Shown here: positions 54,601 to 63,469 of the stretch, one piece after another
How the letters are laid out: the number at the start of each line of letters is the position of its first letter
How positions within the stretch are numbered: position 1 is the stretch's first letter
Source: G965267425 sp965267425
GTDB lineage: Bacteria > Bacteroidota > Bacteroidia > Flavobacteriales_E > Vicingaceae
Reading direction: 5' to 3'
DNA: 64,000 nt
Assembly (NCBI GenBank): GCA_965267425.1
Contig: OZ253959.1
Location: 1,178,001-1,242,000 of the forward strand
Position numbers and translations under genes: made by a program
The notes under the pieces: generated by a model
Databases searched by the model: none
Seen by the model: the letters and a program-made list of their open reading frames with translations, nothing else
What the model was told of the DNA's origin: nothing

Positions 54601-55420
54601 AACGTGTAATGATGACCTAGTTGGTGCAGGTACTCCACTTGATATTGTTACTGATGATATCGACGATGATGGAAGAAGCTTAACTGCTCCTACCATTGGT
54701 GCTGATGAGTACGTTAGCCCAGGTGGATTTACATTGGGTGATGACTTCCTATTGTGTCCTGGTGATACAGTATCTATTGGTCAGGAAATCAATGGTGCCA
54801 CTTATGCTTGGACTACTGGTGCTACAACTGGTGTAATTGAAGTAACTACTCCAGGAACATATGGAGTAACAGTTACTACAGGTTGTGGAACTGGTGATGG
54901 AGAATTGATTATCGGAGATGCAACTCCAACAGCTAACTTTACATCTGTTGCTTCTTTCTTAACTCACGAATTCACAAATACGTCTATCAATGGTGATACG
55001 TACATGTGGGATTTCGGTGACGGAAGTAGTTCAACTGATGAGAACCCAACTCATGCTTATGCTGAGAACGGATCTTACGAAGTTTGCTTAACTGTTGATA
55101 ACGATTGTGGTACTCACCAAGAGTGTAAAACAATCACTTTCACAGTGGGTGTTGAAGATCTTTCACTTGAAAACAGCATTTCAATTCAACCTAATCCTGC
55201 TACTAACTTCGTGAACGTTGAGTTCAACGGTGTTAACAGCGATAACATTACAATTGAATTGTTGAACATTCAAGGTAAAGCTTTATTTACTAATCAGTTA
55301 GTTGATTTTGACAACAACACAGTAGAGAGAATAGACGTGTCTGATTTCTCTAAAGGTGTATACTTCGTTAGAATTACATCTGATTCAGAAGTGATGACTG
55401 AGCGAGTAGTTGTTCAATAA
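51605..55420 (+). CDS. Large beta-helix surface protein with PKD and T9SS sorting domains
   Basis: 1271 residues. The signal peptide is long (about 46 residues, ending SANAQ) with a hydrophilic N-terminal part rich in Ser and Arg. Two right-handed beta-helix regions (about 47-490 and 610-1035) start alike: TYTINSGAATGGTNYNNFTDA and VYTINPTGSGATNYTSFTDA, pointing to duplication. A CARDB-like domain lies between them and a PKD domain (about 1108-1180; YMWDFGDGSS) follows. The type A sorting domain ends the protein (SIQPNPATNFVNVEFNG). AAC, GGT, GCT and CGT codons are favoured, which suggests high expression. Function unknown; likely a structural surface protein. Confidence 0.88.
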   Translation: MKNSTDSSSGVFSRFVSRIQSRGHRMIKFVAVSGLMVMGAYSANAQLAGGTYTINSGAATGGTNYNNFTDAALALGSGILGDVTFNVVAGSGPYTERLILPNIPGTGPDGIGGFNYVTFNGNGNTLQYAATSSTARSTVFFNGMDYVILDSLTIKTTGTSYGWGIHFYNQSNNNIVRNCTIDCGTSTSSNFNGVIMSGSLSSYWSFGNSEDLTFEDNTFEGGYHGARIYGAGTSNYRSGYTFTGNTFSCYYYGVYFYYTEDLIVHDNLFTKDASFSSNFGYNCYIGYSSNIDVQRNLFQKSGFAGLYMRYVNYYNAPTSNSTVANNIVEGEWMGTSTRYGIYMYRVDDLDYVYNSINISPAGSGTLYGVYYYYSDASVQNNSFRFEGTGTTNLVFSFGSTGTFNYNNFYSENTGARYYWSGTYYYSWANFLSGSSTNANSLFTDPDYTSDTDLFPLSATLDGNATPVGVTTDYTGATRNATTPDIGAFEYTPPQNDAGVTTLIQPVAVCPDTNTIVVLVKNAGALPLTSFDVYYSVLGGTYTGITQGPVSVSGVSIIPGGDTAITLSSAFIMAGNTAYTINAWTSNPNNTTDDRMSNDTLTIDAETALNGVYTINPTGSGATNYTSFTDAITALNTYGVCDHVTFDVTAATYNEQVVMGSVIGASDAATITFHPDPANTSPVELEWNSTSSANNYTLMLDGSDWVTFDDITIKSLNTSYATTVYLNNDATNNTFMNCDLTAPTGATSWPGYNVQIYGADAEYNTFENNNIANGYYGIYAYGWGGSTTNLPDGNKLIGNTITESYYYGAYWYYQDNSTFNDNVITTTNAYRFGRAVYGYMFYSNGLDFIGNSINWPNNYYGVYIYMGGTAENHATIANNSMHIGDSNTVASTTYGLYFYGGFADIVYNTIVAEGTAGYALYVRGGLNKLHNNIMLAANSSLSSIFVNGSYALIASDYNAFSGDGPIAQGSNTLTDWQNNTGFDANSIEPQDLFTNFDSLRTCNDDLVGAGTPLDIVTDDIDDDGRSLTAPTIGADEYVSPGGFTLGDDFLLCPGDTVSIGQEINGATYAWTTGATTGVIEVTTPGTYGVTVTTGCGTGDGELIIGDATPTANFTSVASFLTHEFTNTSINGDTYMWDFGDGSSSTDENPTHAYAENGSYEVCLTVDNDCGTHQECKTITFTVGVEDLSLENSISIQPNPATNFVNVEFNGVNSDNITIELLNIQGKALFTNQLVDFDNNTVERIDVSDFSKGVYFVRITSDSEVMTERVVVQ

Positions 55421-55438
55421 TCACAGTTATATAACTTT

Positions 55439-55471
55439 AAAAAAGCCCTGCTTCGGCGGGGCTTTTTTTTT
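55439..55471. terminator. Strong bidirectional intrinsic terminator
   Basis: GCCCTGC (55445-55451), loop TTCG and GCGGGGC (55456-55462) form a seven-pair stem including one T-G pair. It is flanked by an A-tract on the left and a nine-base T-tract on the right, so it can end transcription on both strands. It lies between the beta-helix gene and the convergent menE. Confidence 0.93.
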
Positions 55472-55475
55472 GCCG

Positions 55476-56534
55476 TTAATCCAGGATTTTCAAAAGACTG
55501 TTTCTCCGATCTATTTTGCCTTGACCAGCATACGACAATTTATCCACACAATAAATTTCTCTTGGTTTTTCAGGTCCACTAATAATTGAAGCAACTTCAT
55601 GAAGTAGCATGGATTTTTCACTTGGAGATAATATTCCTTCAATGATCATGATCACCTTTTCGCCCAAGAGTTGATCGGGGATTCCTCCAATCATAAAAGG
55701 ATCGTCAACTAATAATTGCAATTTCTTTTCCAGTAATTCAGGATGAATCTTCAACCCACCAGAGTTGATGACATTATCCTTTCGGCCTTTCCAGATAAAT
55801 TTACGGTCGTCAATAAGTTCTACAATGTCATTGGTGGTAATCTCTTCGGAAATTAAATGTGGAGCGCTAATTTTTAAACAGCTATCGTGAGAAGTGCTTA
55901 TCGTTACACCATCCAATGCCTTGTAATTCGAATTGATCTGGTCAATTTCCCGCAATGCAATATGACTGACGGTCTCCGTCATTCCAAATGTGCTGAAGTT
56001 ATTATTTGAACAACGTACAAGTTTTTCTTCCAAACTTGAAGGAATACCAGCTCCTCCAATAATGACGTTTTCAATCTTTTCATAAGCCTTTTCATAGTGG
56101 CGTAGACTCATTTCTACCTGCATTGGGGTCATAGCAGCAAAATTGAGCACGTGTGGAAATTTTAATTGTTCTAACGGGTTAATATTGGGTTCAACCGGAA
56201 TTAAATTAAGCTTTCCTACAATAGCCCGGACAATCATCATTTTACCTCCAATGAATTTTGTTGGTAAACAATGAAGTGCCGTTTTTCCAGGTTGCAAACC
56301 AAAATAATCTATGGTCATTTGGGCACTGGCGTTCATCTGCTGCTTTGATATTTCAATTTCTTTAGGATGACCAGTTGATCCCGAAGTATGAACTAAAAAT
56401 TTTGAATTCTCTACATATTCAAGAATGAAGAGAAATATGTGCTTATACCAATCCGGATGCGTTGAGAATTCCGGTTGCTTGCAGAACCGTTGAATATCTT
56501 GATAATCGAAATCTTGACCGTTAATGGTTATCAT
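55476..56534 (-). CDS. menE: o-Succinylbenzoate-CoA ligase (short form)
   Basis: 352 residues, shorter than the 450-500 of E. coli MenE; a short form is usual in Bacteroidota. It forms OSB-CoA in menaquinone synthesis. The AMP-binding motif is HTSGSTGHPKEIE, and FSTFGMTETVSH is the acyl-AMP pocket motif. The hinge and Lys region is WKGRKDNVINSGGLKI and GQGKIDRR. It is last in the men operon and overlaps menC by four bases (ATGA). Confidence 0.93.
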   Translation of the reverse strand: MITINGQDFDYQDIQRFCKQPEFSTHPDWYKHIFLFILEYVENSKFLVHTSGSTGHPKEIEISKQQMNASAQMTIDYFGLQPGKTALHCLPTKFIGGKMMIVRAIVGKLNLIPVEPNINPLEQLKFPHVLNFAAMTPMQVEMSLRHYEKAYEKIENVIIGGAGIPSSLEEKLVRCSNNNFSTFGMTETVSHIALREIDQINSNYKALDGVTISTSHDSCLKISAPHLISEEITTNDIVELIDDRKFIWKGRKDNVINSGGLKIHPELLEKKLQLLVDDPFMIGGIPDQLLGEKVIMIIEGILSPSEKSMLLHEVASIISGPEKPREIYCVDKLSYAGQGKIDRRNSLLKILD

Positions 56535-57577
56535 GAAGAAAAGATTTCATCAATCTTCCAATTGATTTGAGGATTGTAATGAAGATGGCCGTCAGCAATG
56601 AATAGCGGGGAGTTTATATTATTTTCAAATAATTGTCCTGTGCCAAGTCCTTGAGGTCTATCTGTGGCATTGAGAAATGACCATTGCGCAATCGCATTCA
56701 AGCCAATATTTGATTCTAAGGCTGAAGTAACCCACCAATCAATTTGATGCTTTACACACAATTCTGTCCATTTTTTAGTTTCTTCCAGCCCACCAATTAA
56801 ACTTGGTTTAATAATAATGTAGGCCGGCTTAATTTGATTCAATAACTGCTCACGATCCTCATCTTTTGTTACGCCAATTAATTCTTCATCCAACGCAATG
56901 TCTATGGGGCTAATGGTGACCAATTCTGCCATTTCTTTCCAACGTTTTCTTTTGATGGGTTGTTCAATGGAATGGATATTTAAATGTGCAATTTTATGTA
57001 AAAAGGAAAGAGCTTCTTCAAGTTCAAATGCTTCATTGGCATCGAGTCTAATTTCAAATTCTTGTCCGTGCGATGCTCTAATTGATTCAAGCATTTGTAT
57101 TTCGTCATTTACATCAAGCGCCCCTACTTTTATTTTGATGCATGGATATTTATGAACCTTTTGTTTGAATTCATCCAGCATGGTGGGAATGTTGTTCATC
57201 CAAATTAAACCATTGATTGGAATGGCAGCCTTTCCTTGTGTGAATGACGATGGATAAGGAACTTGCTGTCCTCCGGTAGTAAAATCCCTCATTGCTGTCT
57301 CAAAAGCAAATCGGAGAGCTGGCAATTGATCAGAAACAGTGAAACCTTCATGACCATTTTGGTTAAACTCATGGATTGATTTACGGATGGTTTCCGTCAT
57401 GTCTAAGCCTGATTCAGGACTTAGACCACTTAGTATGCTACATTCTCCTATACCTCTTGTTCCGGATTCATCTTCAATGGTAATGTACCATGAAGGTTTT
57501 TCAGTAAGCACGCCTCTGGAGGTACCTGATGGCTTTCGAAATAGTAGATTTCTTGAATATGCATTTGCTTTTAACAT
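56531..57577 (-). CDS. menC: o-Succinylbenzoate synthase
   Basis: 348 residues of the enolase superfamily; dehydrates SHCHC to o-succinylbenzoate. Catalytic Lys motif IKIKVGA and the three metal ligands (RLDANEA, IEQPIK and ALDEELIG) are in order, followed by the second Lys in IIIKPSLIGG. It overlaps menE by four bases and follows menA with a one-base gap. Confidence 0.95.
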   Translation of the reverse strand: MLKANAYSRNLLFRKPSGTSRGVLTEKPSWYITIEDESGTRGIGECSILSGLSPESGLDMTETIRKSIHEFNQNGHEGFTVSDQLPALRFAFETAMRDFTTGGQQVPYPSSFTQGKAAIPINGLIWMNNIPTMLDEFKQKVHKYPCIKIKVGALDVNDEIQMLESIRASHGQEFEIRLDANEAFELEEALSFLHKIAHLNIHSIEQPIKRKRWKEMAELVTISPIDIALDEELIGVTKDEDREQLLNQIKPAYIIIKPSLIGGLEETKKWTELCVKHQIDWWVTSALESNIGLNAIAQWSFLNATDRPQGLGTGQLFENNINSPLFIADGHLHYNPQINWKIDEIFSS

Positions 57578-57578
57578 C

Positions 57579-58475
57579 TCATGCCAGGTATAATCCTAAG
57601 CTAAACGCAAGACTGAGGAAGAAAGTCGATAATGCAAGAACCTTTAATAAAGGATCAAATTCCAAAGGTTCCTTTATTTTTTTTACTCTATTGATGATTA
57701 AGATGAGTGCAGGTAATGCCAGTAAAAACAACCATTGATATGGGTTTCTGAGGTTTAACATGGTAAATACAATCAATAATAAAGCAGCTCCAATGATCAA
57801 CGAATATTGGTACCATTTGGCATTCTCAAATCCCAATTTTACTGCCAATGTTACTTTTCCCTTTTCCTGATCTTGAATTCTATCCCTCATATTATTGAGA
57901 TTCAATACACCCACACATAACAATCCAATGGATGCCGCTGGCAATAAAATAGTAGCATCCAAATTTTTAGATTGAAGATAATAGCTTCCGGTAACACCTA
58001 CAATGCCAAAGAAAATAAATACGAACAAATCACCTAAGCTGTTGTAACCATATGGATTTTTACCAACCGTATATTTAATTGCCGCTGCAATGGCTCCTAA
58101 TCCAACGATGAACCAAATCAAAGATTCACTGGAGAGCAATGTGCCAAAAGCAGTTTGAAGCAAAACCACACCAGATAACAAACTCAACAACGAAAATACC
58201 ACAATAGCTACTTTCATTTGCTGTGCGCTTATTTGACCACTTTGTATTGCTCTGACAGGACCTTTACGTGTTTCGTCATCAACACCTTTTACTGAATCAC
58301 CGTAATCATTGGCCAGGTTAGAGAGAATTTGCAATAGCACCGTAGTTAATGCGGCTGCAATAAAAATGCGCCATTGGAAGTCTCCTAAAAAATGAGCTAA
58401 AAAACTACCTGTTACTATGCAAGAAAGTGATAGTGGAATTGTTCTTAATCTGAATGCTTGAATCCAGGCCTTCAT
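57579..58475 (-). CDS. menA: 1,4-Dihydroxy-2-naphthoate polyprenyltransferase
   Basis: 298 residues with eight to nine membrane segments, the UbiA family. The first Asp-rich motif is NDYGDSVKGVDDE and the second is NNMRDRIQDQEKGK. These bind the polyprenyl diphosphate via magnesium. It attaches the isoprenoid chain to DHNA in the inner membrane. Position and motifs place it securely in the men operon. Confidence 0.94.
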   Translation of the reverse strand: MKAWIQAFRLRTIPLSLSCIVTGSFLAHFLGDFQWRIFIAAALTTVLLQILSNLANDYGDSVKGVDDETRKGPVRAIQSGQISAQQMKVAIVVFSLLSLLSGVVLLQTAFGTLLSSESLIWFIVGLGAIAAAIKYTVGKNPYGYNSLGDLFVFIFFGIVGVTGSYYLQSKNLDATILLPAASIGLLCVGVLNLNNMRDRIQDQEKGKVTLAVKLGFENAKWYQYSLIIGAALLLIVFTMLNLRNPYQWLFLLALPALILIINRVKKIKEPLEFDPLLKVLALSTFFLSLAFSLGLYLA

Positions 58476-58486
58476 TTCATCATCCC

Positions 58487-59305
58487 TTATGGAAATTTTG
58501 GATATTTCTTGAAGTCAGGTTTTCTCTTTTCTAAAAATGCGTTCTTTCCTTCCTGAGCTTCTTCTGTGAAATAATACAATAATGTTGCATTTCCTGCCAA
58601 TTCCTGTATTCCAGCCTGTCCGTCCAATTCAGCATTCAGTCCGGCTTTGATCATTCTCAATGCAATGGGACTTCTTTGCATCATAATTTCACACCATTCT
58701 ACTACTGTATCTTCCAATTGGTCAAAAGGAACAACCTTATTGACCATTCCCATTTTTTCAGCCTCTTTAGCGGAATATTGCTGACACAAAAACCAGATTT
58801 CTCGTGCCTTTTTTTGTCCGACATGTCGTGCTAAATAAGATGATCCAAATCCTCCATCAAAACTTCCGACTTTGGGTCCCGTTTGTCCGAAAATAGCGTT
58901 CTCAGAGGCTATGGAGAGGTCGCAAACTACGTGTAATACATGTCCTCCTCCAATGGCATATCCATTCACCATGGCTATAACAGGCTTGGGAATAGAACGA
59001 ATTTCTTTTTGCAACTCCAACACATTTAACCTAGGCACTCCGTCATTACCAACATAACCACCTATGCTTTTTAAATTTTGGTCGCCACCGCTACAAAAAG
59101 CTTTGTCACCAGCTCCGGTAAAAACAATGCAATAAATGTCTTCTCGTTCCCGACAAATCTTCATGGCATCAATCATTTCCGTGTTTGTTTTCGGAGTGAA
59201 TGCATTTCGATACCTGGGTCTGTTTATCGTTATTTTGGCAATTCCTTCGTAAAAATCAAATAGTATTTCTTCGTAATCTTTAATTTTTGTCCATTCCCTG
59301 GCCAT
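58487..59305 (-). CDS. menB: 1,4-Dihydroxy-2-naphthoyl-CoA synthase
   Basis: 272 residues of the crotonase family; closes the ring of OSB-CoA. SGGDQ, YAIGGGHVLHVVCDLSIA and GSFDGGFGSSYLAR are signature motifs, including the oxyanion-hole glycines. The length equals that of the E. coli enzyme. It sits four bases after menD. Confidence 0.96.
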   Translation of the reverse strand: MAREWTKIKDYEEILFDFYEGIAKITINRPRYRNAFTPKTNTEMIDAMKICREREDIYCIVFTGAGDKAFCSGGDQNLKSIGGYVGNDGVPRLNVLELQKEIRSIPKPVIAMVNGYAIGGGHVLHVVCDLSIASENAIFGQTGPKVGSFDGGFGSSYLARHVGQKKAREIWFLCQQYSAKEAEKMGMVNKVVPFDQLEDTVVEWCEIMMQRSPIALRMIKAGLNAELDGQAGIQELAGNATLLYYFTEEAQEGKNAFLEKRKPDFKKYPKFP

Positions 59306-59309
59306 CCTA

Positions 59310-60980
59310 TTATGGTTTTAAAGCGTTAAAATAATTTTTAAGAATAGTAGCGTTTATTTCTCTTGGTGTATTAATCTCCAAAATTGTTGATTTTTTGGCA
59401 GAAGCTGTCATAAATTTTGGCAAAACTGCTGACAATGTAGCCAAATCATTGCACGATTCATATGCTACATTAAAATGTTCAGCAAGATGTTTTACATTTC
59501 TTTGGTGAGTGGTTTCAATGTACTTTTCATTTTCAACAATTTTATCAGGCCCTTCAATAAATCTAAAGATACCTCCACCACCATTATTAATAACTATTAT
59601 TCGAACATTGTTTCCTATATAATTATTCCAAAGGGCGTTGATATCATACATAAAACTCAAGTCACCAACTACACATATTTGTAATTGTTCTGATACAATA
59701 GAAGCCCCAATTGCCGTGGAAACACTTCCTTCAATTCCAGAAGTCCCACGATTACTTAAATGTTTGATATGTCGGCCATCTTCAAATAATTGAGCATACC
59801 TAACCACAGTGCTGTTTCCCAAATGAAGAATAGCATCTTCAGGTAAATGATGAAGAATGACTTCCATCACTTTTAAGTCTGAAAAAGGAATGTTTTGAAC
59901 GTAATCTTTGTGCTTCCGTTGAACCGCTAAATCATGTTCTTCCCATATCGATCGAAATCCTTCTTTTTTTGTGGATGGATTGTGTTGGCAGAGTTGATCC
60001 AAAAAAGTGGATCCTTTGACTTTAAAGCTTTCCGTTTGGTTTAAGTAATCATCGGAAATCCATTTATGAATATCAACATGCCAATGTTTGATATCTTTTT
60101 CGCGCAAAATCATTTTAATCTTCCTTGATATCAATGGTCCGCCCATGGTAATCAACAATTCCGGAATGTGAACATCGTCAATGTGTGCGACCAAACGATC
60201 TATGCAACCAAATAATTTTTTGCTGTCGACATTGCTTGTGGATTCATGCAATACCACAGCATCAAAAGACTCGGCAAACCGTTCAAGTTTTTCACGAAGT
60301 TCTACAGCGTCATTCATACCAACTACTACCATGACCTTTTTTGTTGAATTCAATGCATTTATGGTTGAATCCCAAACGTTTTCTGGTAATGAGGTTTCTG
60401 TGTTATGATAAGTGAGGAATTCAATATTGTCATCAGCAGATTCACCTTCTTGATACAGAGGCTCTTGTAAGGGAATATTGATATGAACAGGGCCATTATC
60501 AGGATGTGTAAGTGAGTTTATGGCCTCAGAAATGATTCGTTTATTGTGTGCCCTTGAAGTAGCATCATGGATATTTTGAAGTAATTCAAATGACGCCTGA
60601 ATATTTTCACCGTAAAGATTTTTTTGAACAATCGATTGACTATCTCCCTGATTGATCCATTCGTGTGGTCTGTCTGCAGTCAACACCAATAAAGGGACTC
60701 GCTGATAATAAGCTTCAGCAACTGCAGGAGCAAAATTTAATGCGGCTGTTCCTGAAGTACAAACAATGGCAACAGGGGCATGGATGATTTTTGAAATTCC
60801 TATGGCAATAAAACCCGCACTTCGTTCATCTACAATGGAGTAGGTTTTAATTTCTGGGTGCCGAATCAATTCATTGATTATCGGAGCGTTTCTTGAACCG
60901 GGACATATGATGGCATGTTTAATGTTGTAAAACTTAAGTCCATTGACCAAGTCCAGAATGGCTGTTTTGTCCGTAATCAT
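59310..60980 (-). CDS. menD: SEPHCHC synthase MenD
   Basis: 556 residues; a thiamine diphosphate enzyme joining isochorismate with 2-oxoglutarate. CPGSRNAPI near the N-terminus and CTSGTAALNFAPAVAEA hold active-site residues. RPHEWINQGDSQSI is the MenD signature. The ThDP/magnesium motif is CVVGDLSFMYDINALW. The order menF-menD is standard. The gap to menF is 21 bases. Confidence 0.95.
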   Translation of the reverse strand: MITDKTAILDLVNGLKFYNIKHAIICPGSRNAPIINELIRHPEIKTYSIVDERSAGFIAIGISKIIHAPVAIVCTSGTAALNFAPAVAEAYYQRVPLLVLTADRPHEWINQGDSQSIVQKNLYGENIQASFELLQNIHDATSRAHNKRIISEAINSLTHPDNGPVHINIPLQEPLYQEGESADDNIEFLTYHNTETSLPENVWDSTINALNSTKKVMVVVGMNDAVELREKLERFAESFDAVVLHESTSNVDSKKLFGCIDRLVAHIDDVHIPELLITMGGPLISRKIKMILREKDIKHWHVDIHKWISDDYLNQTESFKVKGSTFLDQLCQHNPSTKKEGFRSIWEEHDLAVQRKHKDYVQNIPFSDLKVMEVILHHLPEDAILHLGNSTVVRYAQLFEDGRHIKHLSNRGTSGIEGSVSTAIGASIVSEQLQICVVGDLSFMYDINALWNNYIGNNVRIIVINNGGGGIFRFIEGPDKIVENEKYIETTHQRNVKHLAEHFNVAYESCNDLATLSAVLPKFMTASAKKSTILEINTPREINATILKNYFNALKP

Positions 60981-61001
60981 GGGATAAATATCGTAAAAAA
61001 G

Positions 61002-62081
61002 TTAACCCAAAATAGATTGTAGTGTTATCGCTTTAAGTGCAGTTTCGTTCCATTCATGTTCAGGGATCGAGTCCTTTGTTATTCCGCCGCCAAGAAACAA
61101 CTGATAAGCATTATTAACGAATTTCATGCAACGCAAATTGACAAACAAGTTCATTTGTAGTTTGTTAATGGGCCCTAAAAATCCACAATACAATTCTCTG
61201 GAATGTGATTCTAACTCACTAATTAATTGTTGAGCTCTATCCACAGGGTTGCCACATACAGCTGGTGTGGGATGCAATTGATTCAAGACATCAAAATTCA
61301 ATATACCCGGTTGAACATCGGTTAACTCAATCTTGGTGCATAAATGTTGTACCGCTCCCGTATCCAGGGTTGTGGTTTCATGAGTGATATATGGGATGCT
61401 ATTTTTATTCAAAACATGCTGAATGTGATCCGTCACAATTTGATGTTCACCCTGTTCTTTTTTAGTCCATTCTGTGGAATGATCTTTTTTGGTTCCTGCC
61501 AGGGCCATAGTTGATCCCTCATTTCCATTTACTTGAATGAATTGTTCCGGAGTTGCTCCCATCCATACGCCATATGAAGGAAGATAAAGCAAATAACGAA
61601 ATGCTCCAGAATACTTTTGTAGCATTTCTTCGAATACTTGGGCGGTTGTTTTTTTAACCGATTGAGTTAACTGTGTTCTTGAAACAACAATTTTTGGCAA
61701 AGAATGTTCGTGCAGGGATTGTATGGCTTTTTCAATGATGGCTACATAATCAGATTTGGAAACTTGTTCCAAATTCGAAAAGTTCGATTGATAATCATTT
61801 GATTTAAGCTCATGAAGAAGGTCAAGAATGTGCTCATCATTCTTTAAATCAGCAGAATAAATTTCTGGTTGTACAAAATGTAAATCCGATTGTTGTTTGA
61901 AACTAAATGGAGCAATTAAAAACCCATCCAGTTTATCCAATGATATGTTTTGAGCTAAGTTGGTTTCGTTGGTCCTTTGCATCAACAATTCTACCTGAGG
62001 TGAATTGGGCAATGAATAAATGACAAAAGGGAGATTTTTGGTAAGACACAAACTTACCTTTGATTGAAGATTGGAACTCAA
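61002..62081 (-). CDS. menF: Isochorismate synthase
   Basis: 359 residues of the chorismate-binding family; converts chorismate to isochorismate, the first step of menaquinone synthesis. KIVVSRTQ, LAGTKK, HPTPAVCGNP and FLGGGITKDSIPEHEW are the conserved segments. No in-frame ATG is available between the upstream stop and the conserved part, so the TTG at 62081 is the likely start. It lies 24 bases after the metalloprotease gene; a TAnnTTTG element was not found in the gap. First gene of the men operon in the direction of transcription. Confidence 0.93.
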   Translation of the reverse strand: MSSNLQSKVSLCLTKNLPFVIYSLPNSPQVELLMQRTNETNLAQNISLDKLDGFLIAPFSFKQQSDLHFVQPEIYSADLKNDEHILDLLHELKSNDYQSNFSNLEQVSKSDYVAIIEKAIQSLHEHSLPKIVVSRTQLTQSVKKTTAQVFEEMLQKYSGAFRYLLYLPSYGVWMGATPEQFIQVNGNEGSTMALAGTKKDHSTEWTKKEQGEHQIVTDHIQHVLNKNSIPYITHETTTLDTGAVQHLCTKIELTDVQPGILNFDVLNQLHPTPAVCGNPVDRAQQLISELESHSRELYCGFLGPINKLQMNLFVNLRCMKFVNNAYQLFLGGGITKDSIPEHEWNETALKAITLQSILG

Positions 62082-62105
62082 TGAGAGAATTTATTAGCCA
62101 ATGAA

Positions 62106-63353
62106 TTAACGAATAACAATTTTACGATATGTTATTCCCGATTGATTTTTTAGTGAAACCACGTAATTTCCAGGATTGTGAATTTCAATCTGCTGCTTAC
62201 CTATAAAACCTTTTTCAATGGTCATTTGAGTAACCAATTGCCCTGTGACATTGTAGACAAACATAGATGTTTCTTGAATTACCGGGGCAGGAAATTCCAA
62301 CGTAATGGTGCCATCCGAAGGAATAGGGTAAATCATTAATGAAATGGTTTCAAGTTCCTCATCAATGCTGTTGTAACCGTTAGAACTCTGTAACGAAATT
62401 CGTGAGCCACTGATGATACCTTGCATCACTGTTTTCTGTCCTTCCGTGAACATCATCATACAGTCATCATCCACGTAATCCATATAATTCATAAACAAAT
62501 CACCATTGGGTCCATTGCTGCATGAAACAGATGGAAAGGAGGGGCAGTAATAATTAGCCTCTTCTTGGGTGGGAGTATCACTTACACCGTCACTTCCACA
62601 AAATGAATCTCCCCATAAATGTCGGAGGTTAAACCAATGAGCAACTTCGTGAACTGCAGTTCTTCCCTTATTGTATGGGGCCTTTGCCGTTCCATTGGTG
62701 CCAAAATTTTCATAATGGATCACAACTCCGTCACTTTGTGCTGAAGACCCAGGAAAGTTGGCAAAACCCAAAACACCATCGGCCACTTCACAAACCCAAA
62801 TGTTCAAATAGCTATTTCTATCCCAAATATCTTTACCACCCAAAGCAGAAGTATGGTAAGCGTTGCCATTGGTCTCAGCTACATCCACTACGGATGTTTT
62901 GGTTCTTGTTATTCCATCTGTTGGGGAACCATTTGGATCTCTGGTGGCTAATTTGAATTCAAATCCAATATCAGCCATCAATGGTTGAAATACAGAAGGT
63001 ACTTTAATCGTATCCCAATTCAATTTATTAAAGTCTGCATTTAACACATCAATTTGAGATTTGATTTGATCATCTGAAATATTTTGAACATCCAATCTAT
63101 ACACAACATGCACAACAACAGGTATGGTAATTTTATCTCCTGCTTTAAAAGAAGGCATGATATTGATATCTGCCTGCTCCGATGCTATGGTTTCTATTCT
63201 TTCCTTATATCCATCTTCATGAATCAATTTGAAAGAGTGTAGCTCATCAGTAAAACATCTGTTGATTCGATCGGATGCCTGAGCATTCAATTTTACCGTT
63301 GTCAAAATTGACAACATCATCAAACAAAAAAGATATTTTATTCCATTGTGCAT
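62106..63353 (-). CDS. M43-type zinc metalloprotease with T9SS sorting domain
   Basis: 415 residues. Signal peptide ends near KLNAQ. The protease domain carries the zinc motif HEVAHWFNLRH with His235, Glu236, His239 and His245, and the Met-turn region NYMDYVDDDCMMMF. These mark the pappalysin/M43 family. The last 80 residues form a type A sorting domain (MIYPIPSDGTITLEF, ending YRKIVIR). It is a secreted surface protease. Its promoter region faces the right-hand intergenic region. Confidence 0.92.
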   Translation of the reverse strand: MHNGIKYLFCLMMLSILTTVKLNAQASDRINRCFTDELHSFKLIHEDGYKERIETIASEQADINIMPSFKAGDKITIPVVVHVVYRLDVQNISDDQIKSQIDVLNADFNKLNWDTIKVPSVFQPLMADIGFEFKLATRDPNGSPTDGITRTKTSVVDVAETNGNAYHTSALGGKDIWDRNSYLNIWVCEVADGVLGFANFPGSSAQSDGVVIHYENFGTNGTAKAPYNKGRTAVHEVAHWFNLRHLWGDSFCGSDGVSDTPTQEEANYYCPSFPSVSCSNGPNGDLFMNYMDYVDDDCMMMFTEGQKTVMQGIISGSRISLQSSNGYNSIDEELETISLMIYPIPSDGTITLEFPAPVIQETSMFVYNVTGQLVTQMTIEKGFIGKQQIEIHNPGNYVVSLKNQSGITYRKIVIR

Positions 63354-63434
63354 TAAAACAAATTTAATAAAAATGGCCCAGAATGCTCATAAACATTGAC
63401 CTAAATAAAAAAAATGAAAAAAAAGTTAACGGAA

Positions 63435-63463
63435 GGCAACCTTTTTTTGACTACCGCCGTCTA
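63435..63463 (+). promoter_or_regulatory. Candidate ECF-sigma-factor promoter
   Basis: AACC at 63438-63441 within GGCAACCTTT and CGTCTA at 63458-63463 are separated by 16 bases, the classical spacing of ECF promoters (AAC at -35, CGTC at -10). No TAnnTTTG lies here. The predicted start is near 63470 on the plus strand. Which sigma factor would read it is unknown. Confidence 0.5.
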
Positions 63464-63469
63464 TGTAAT

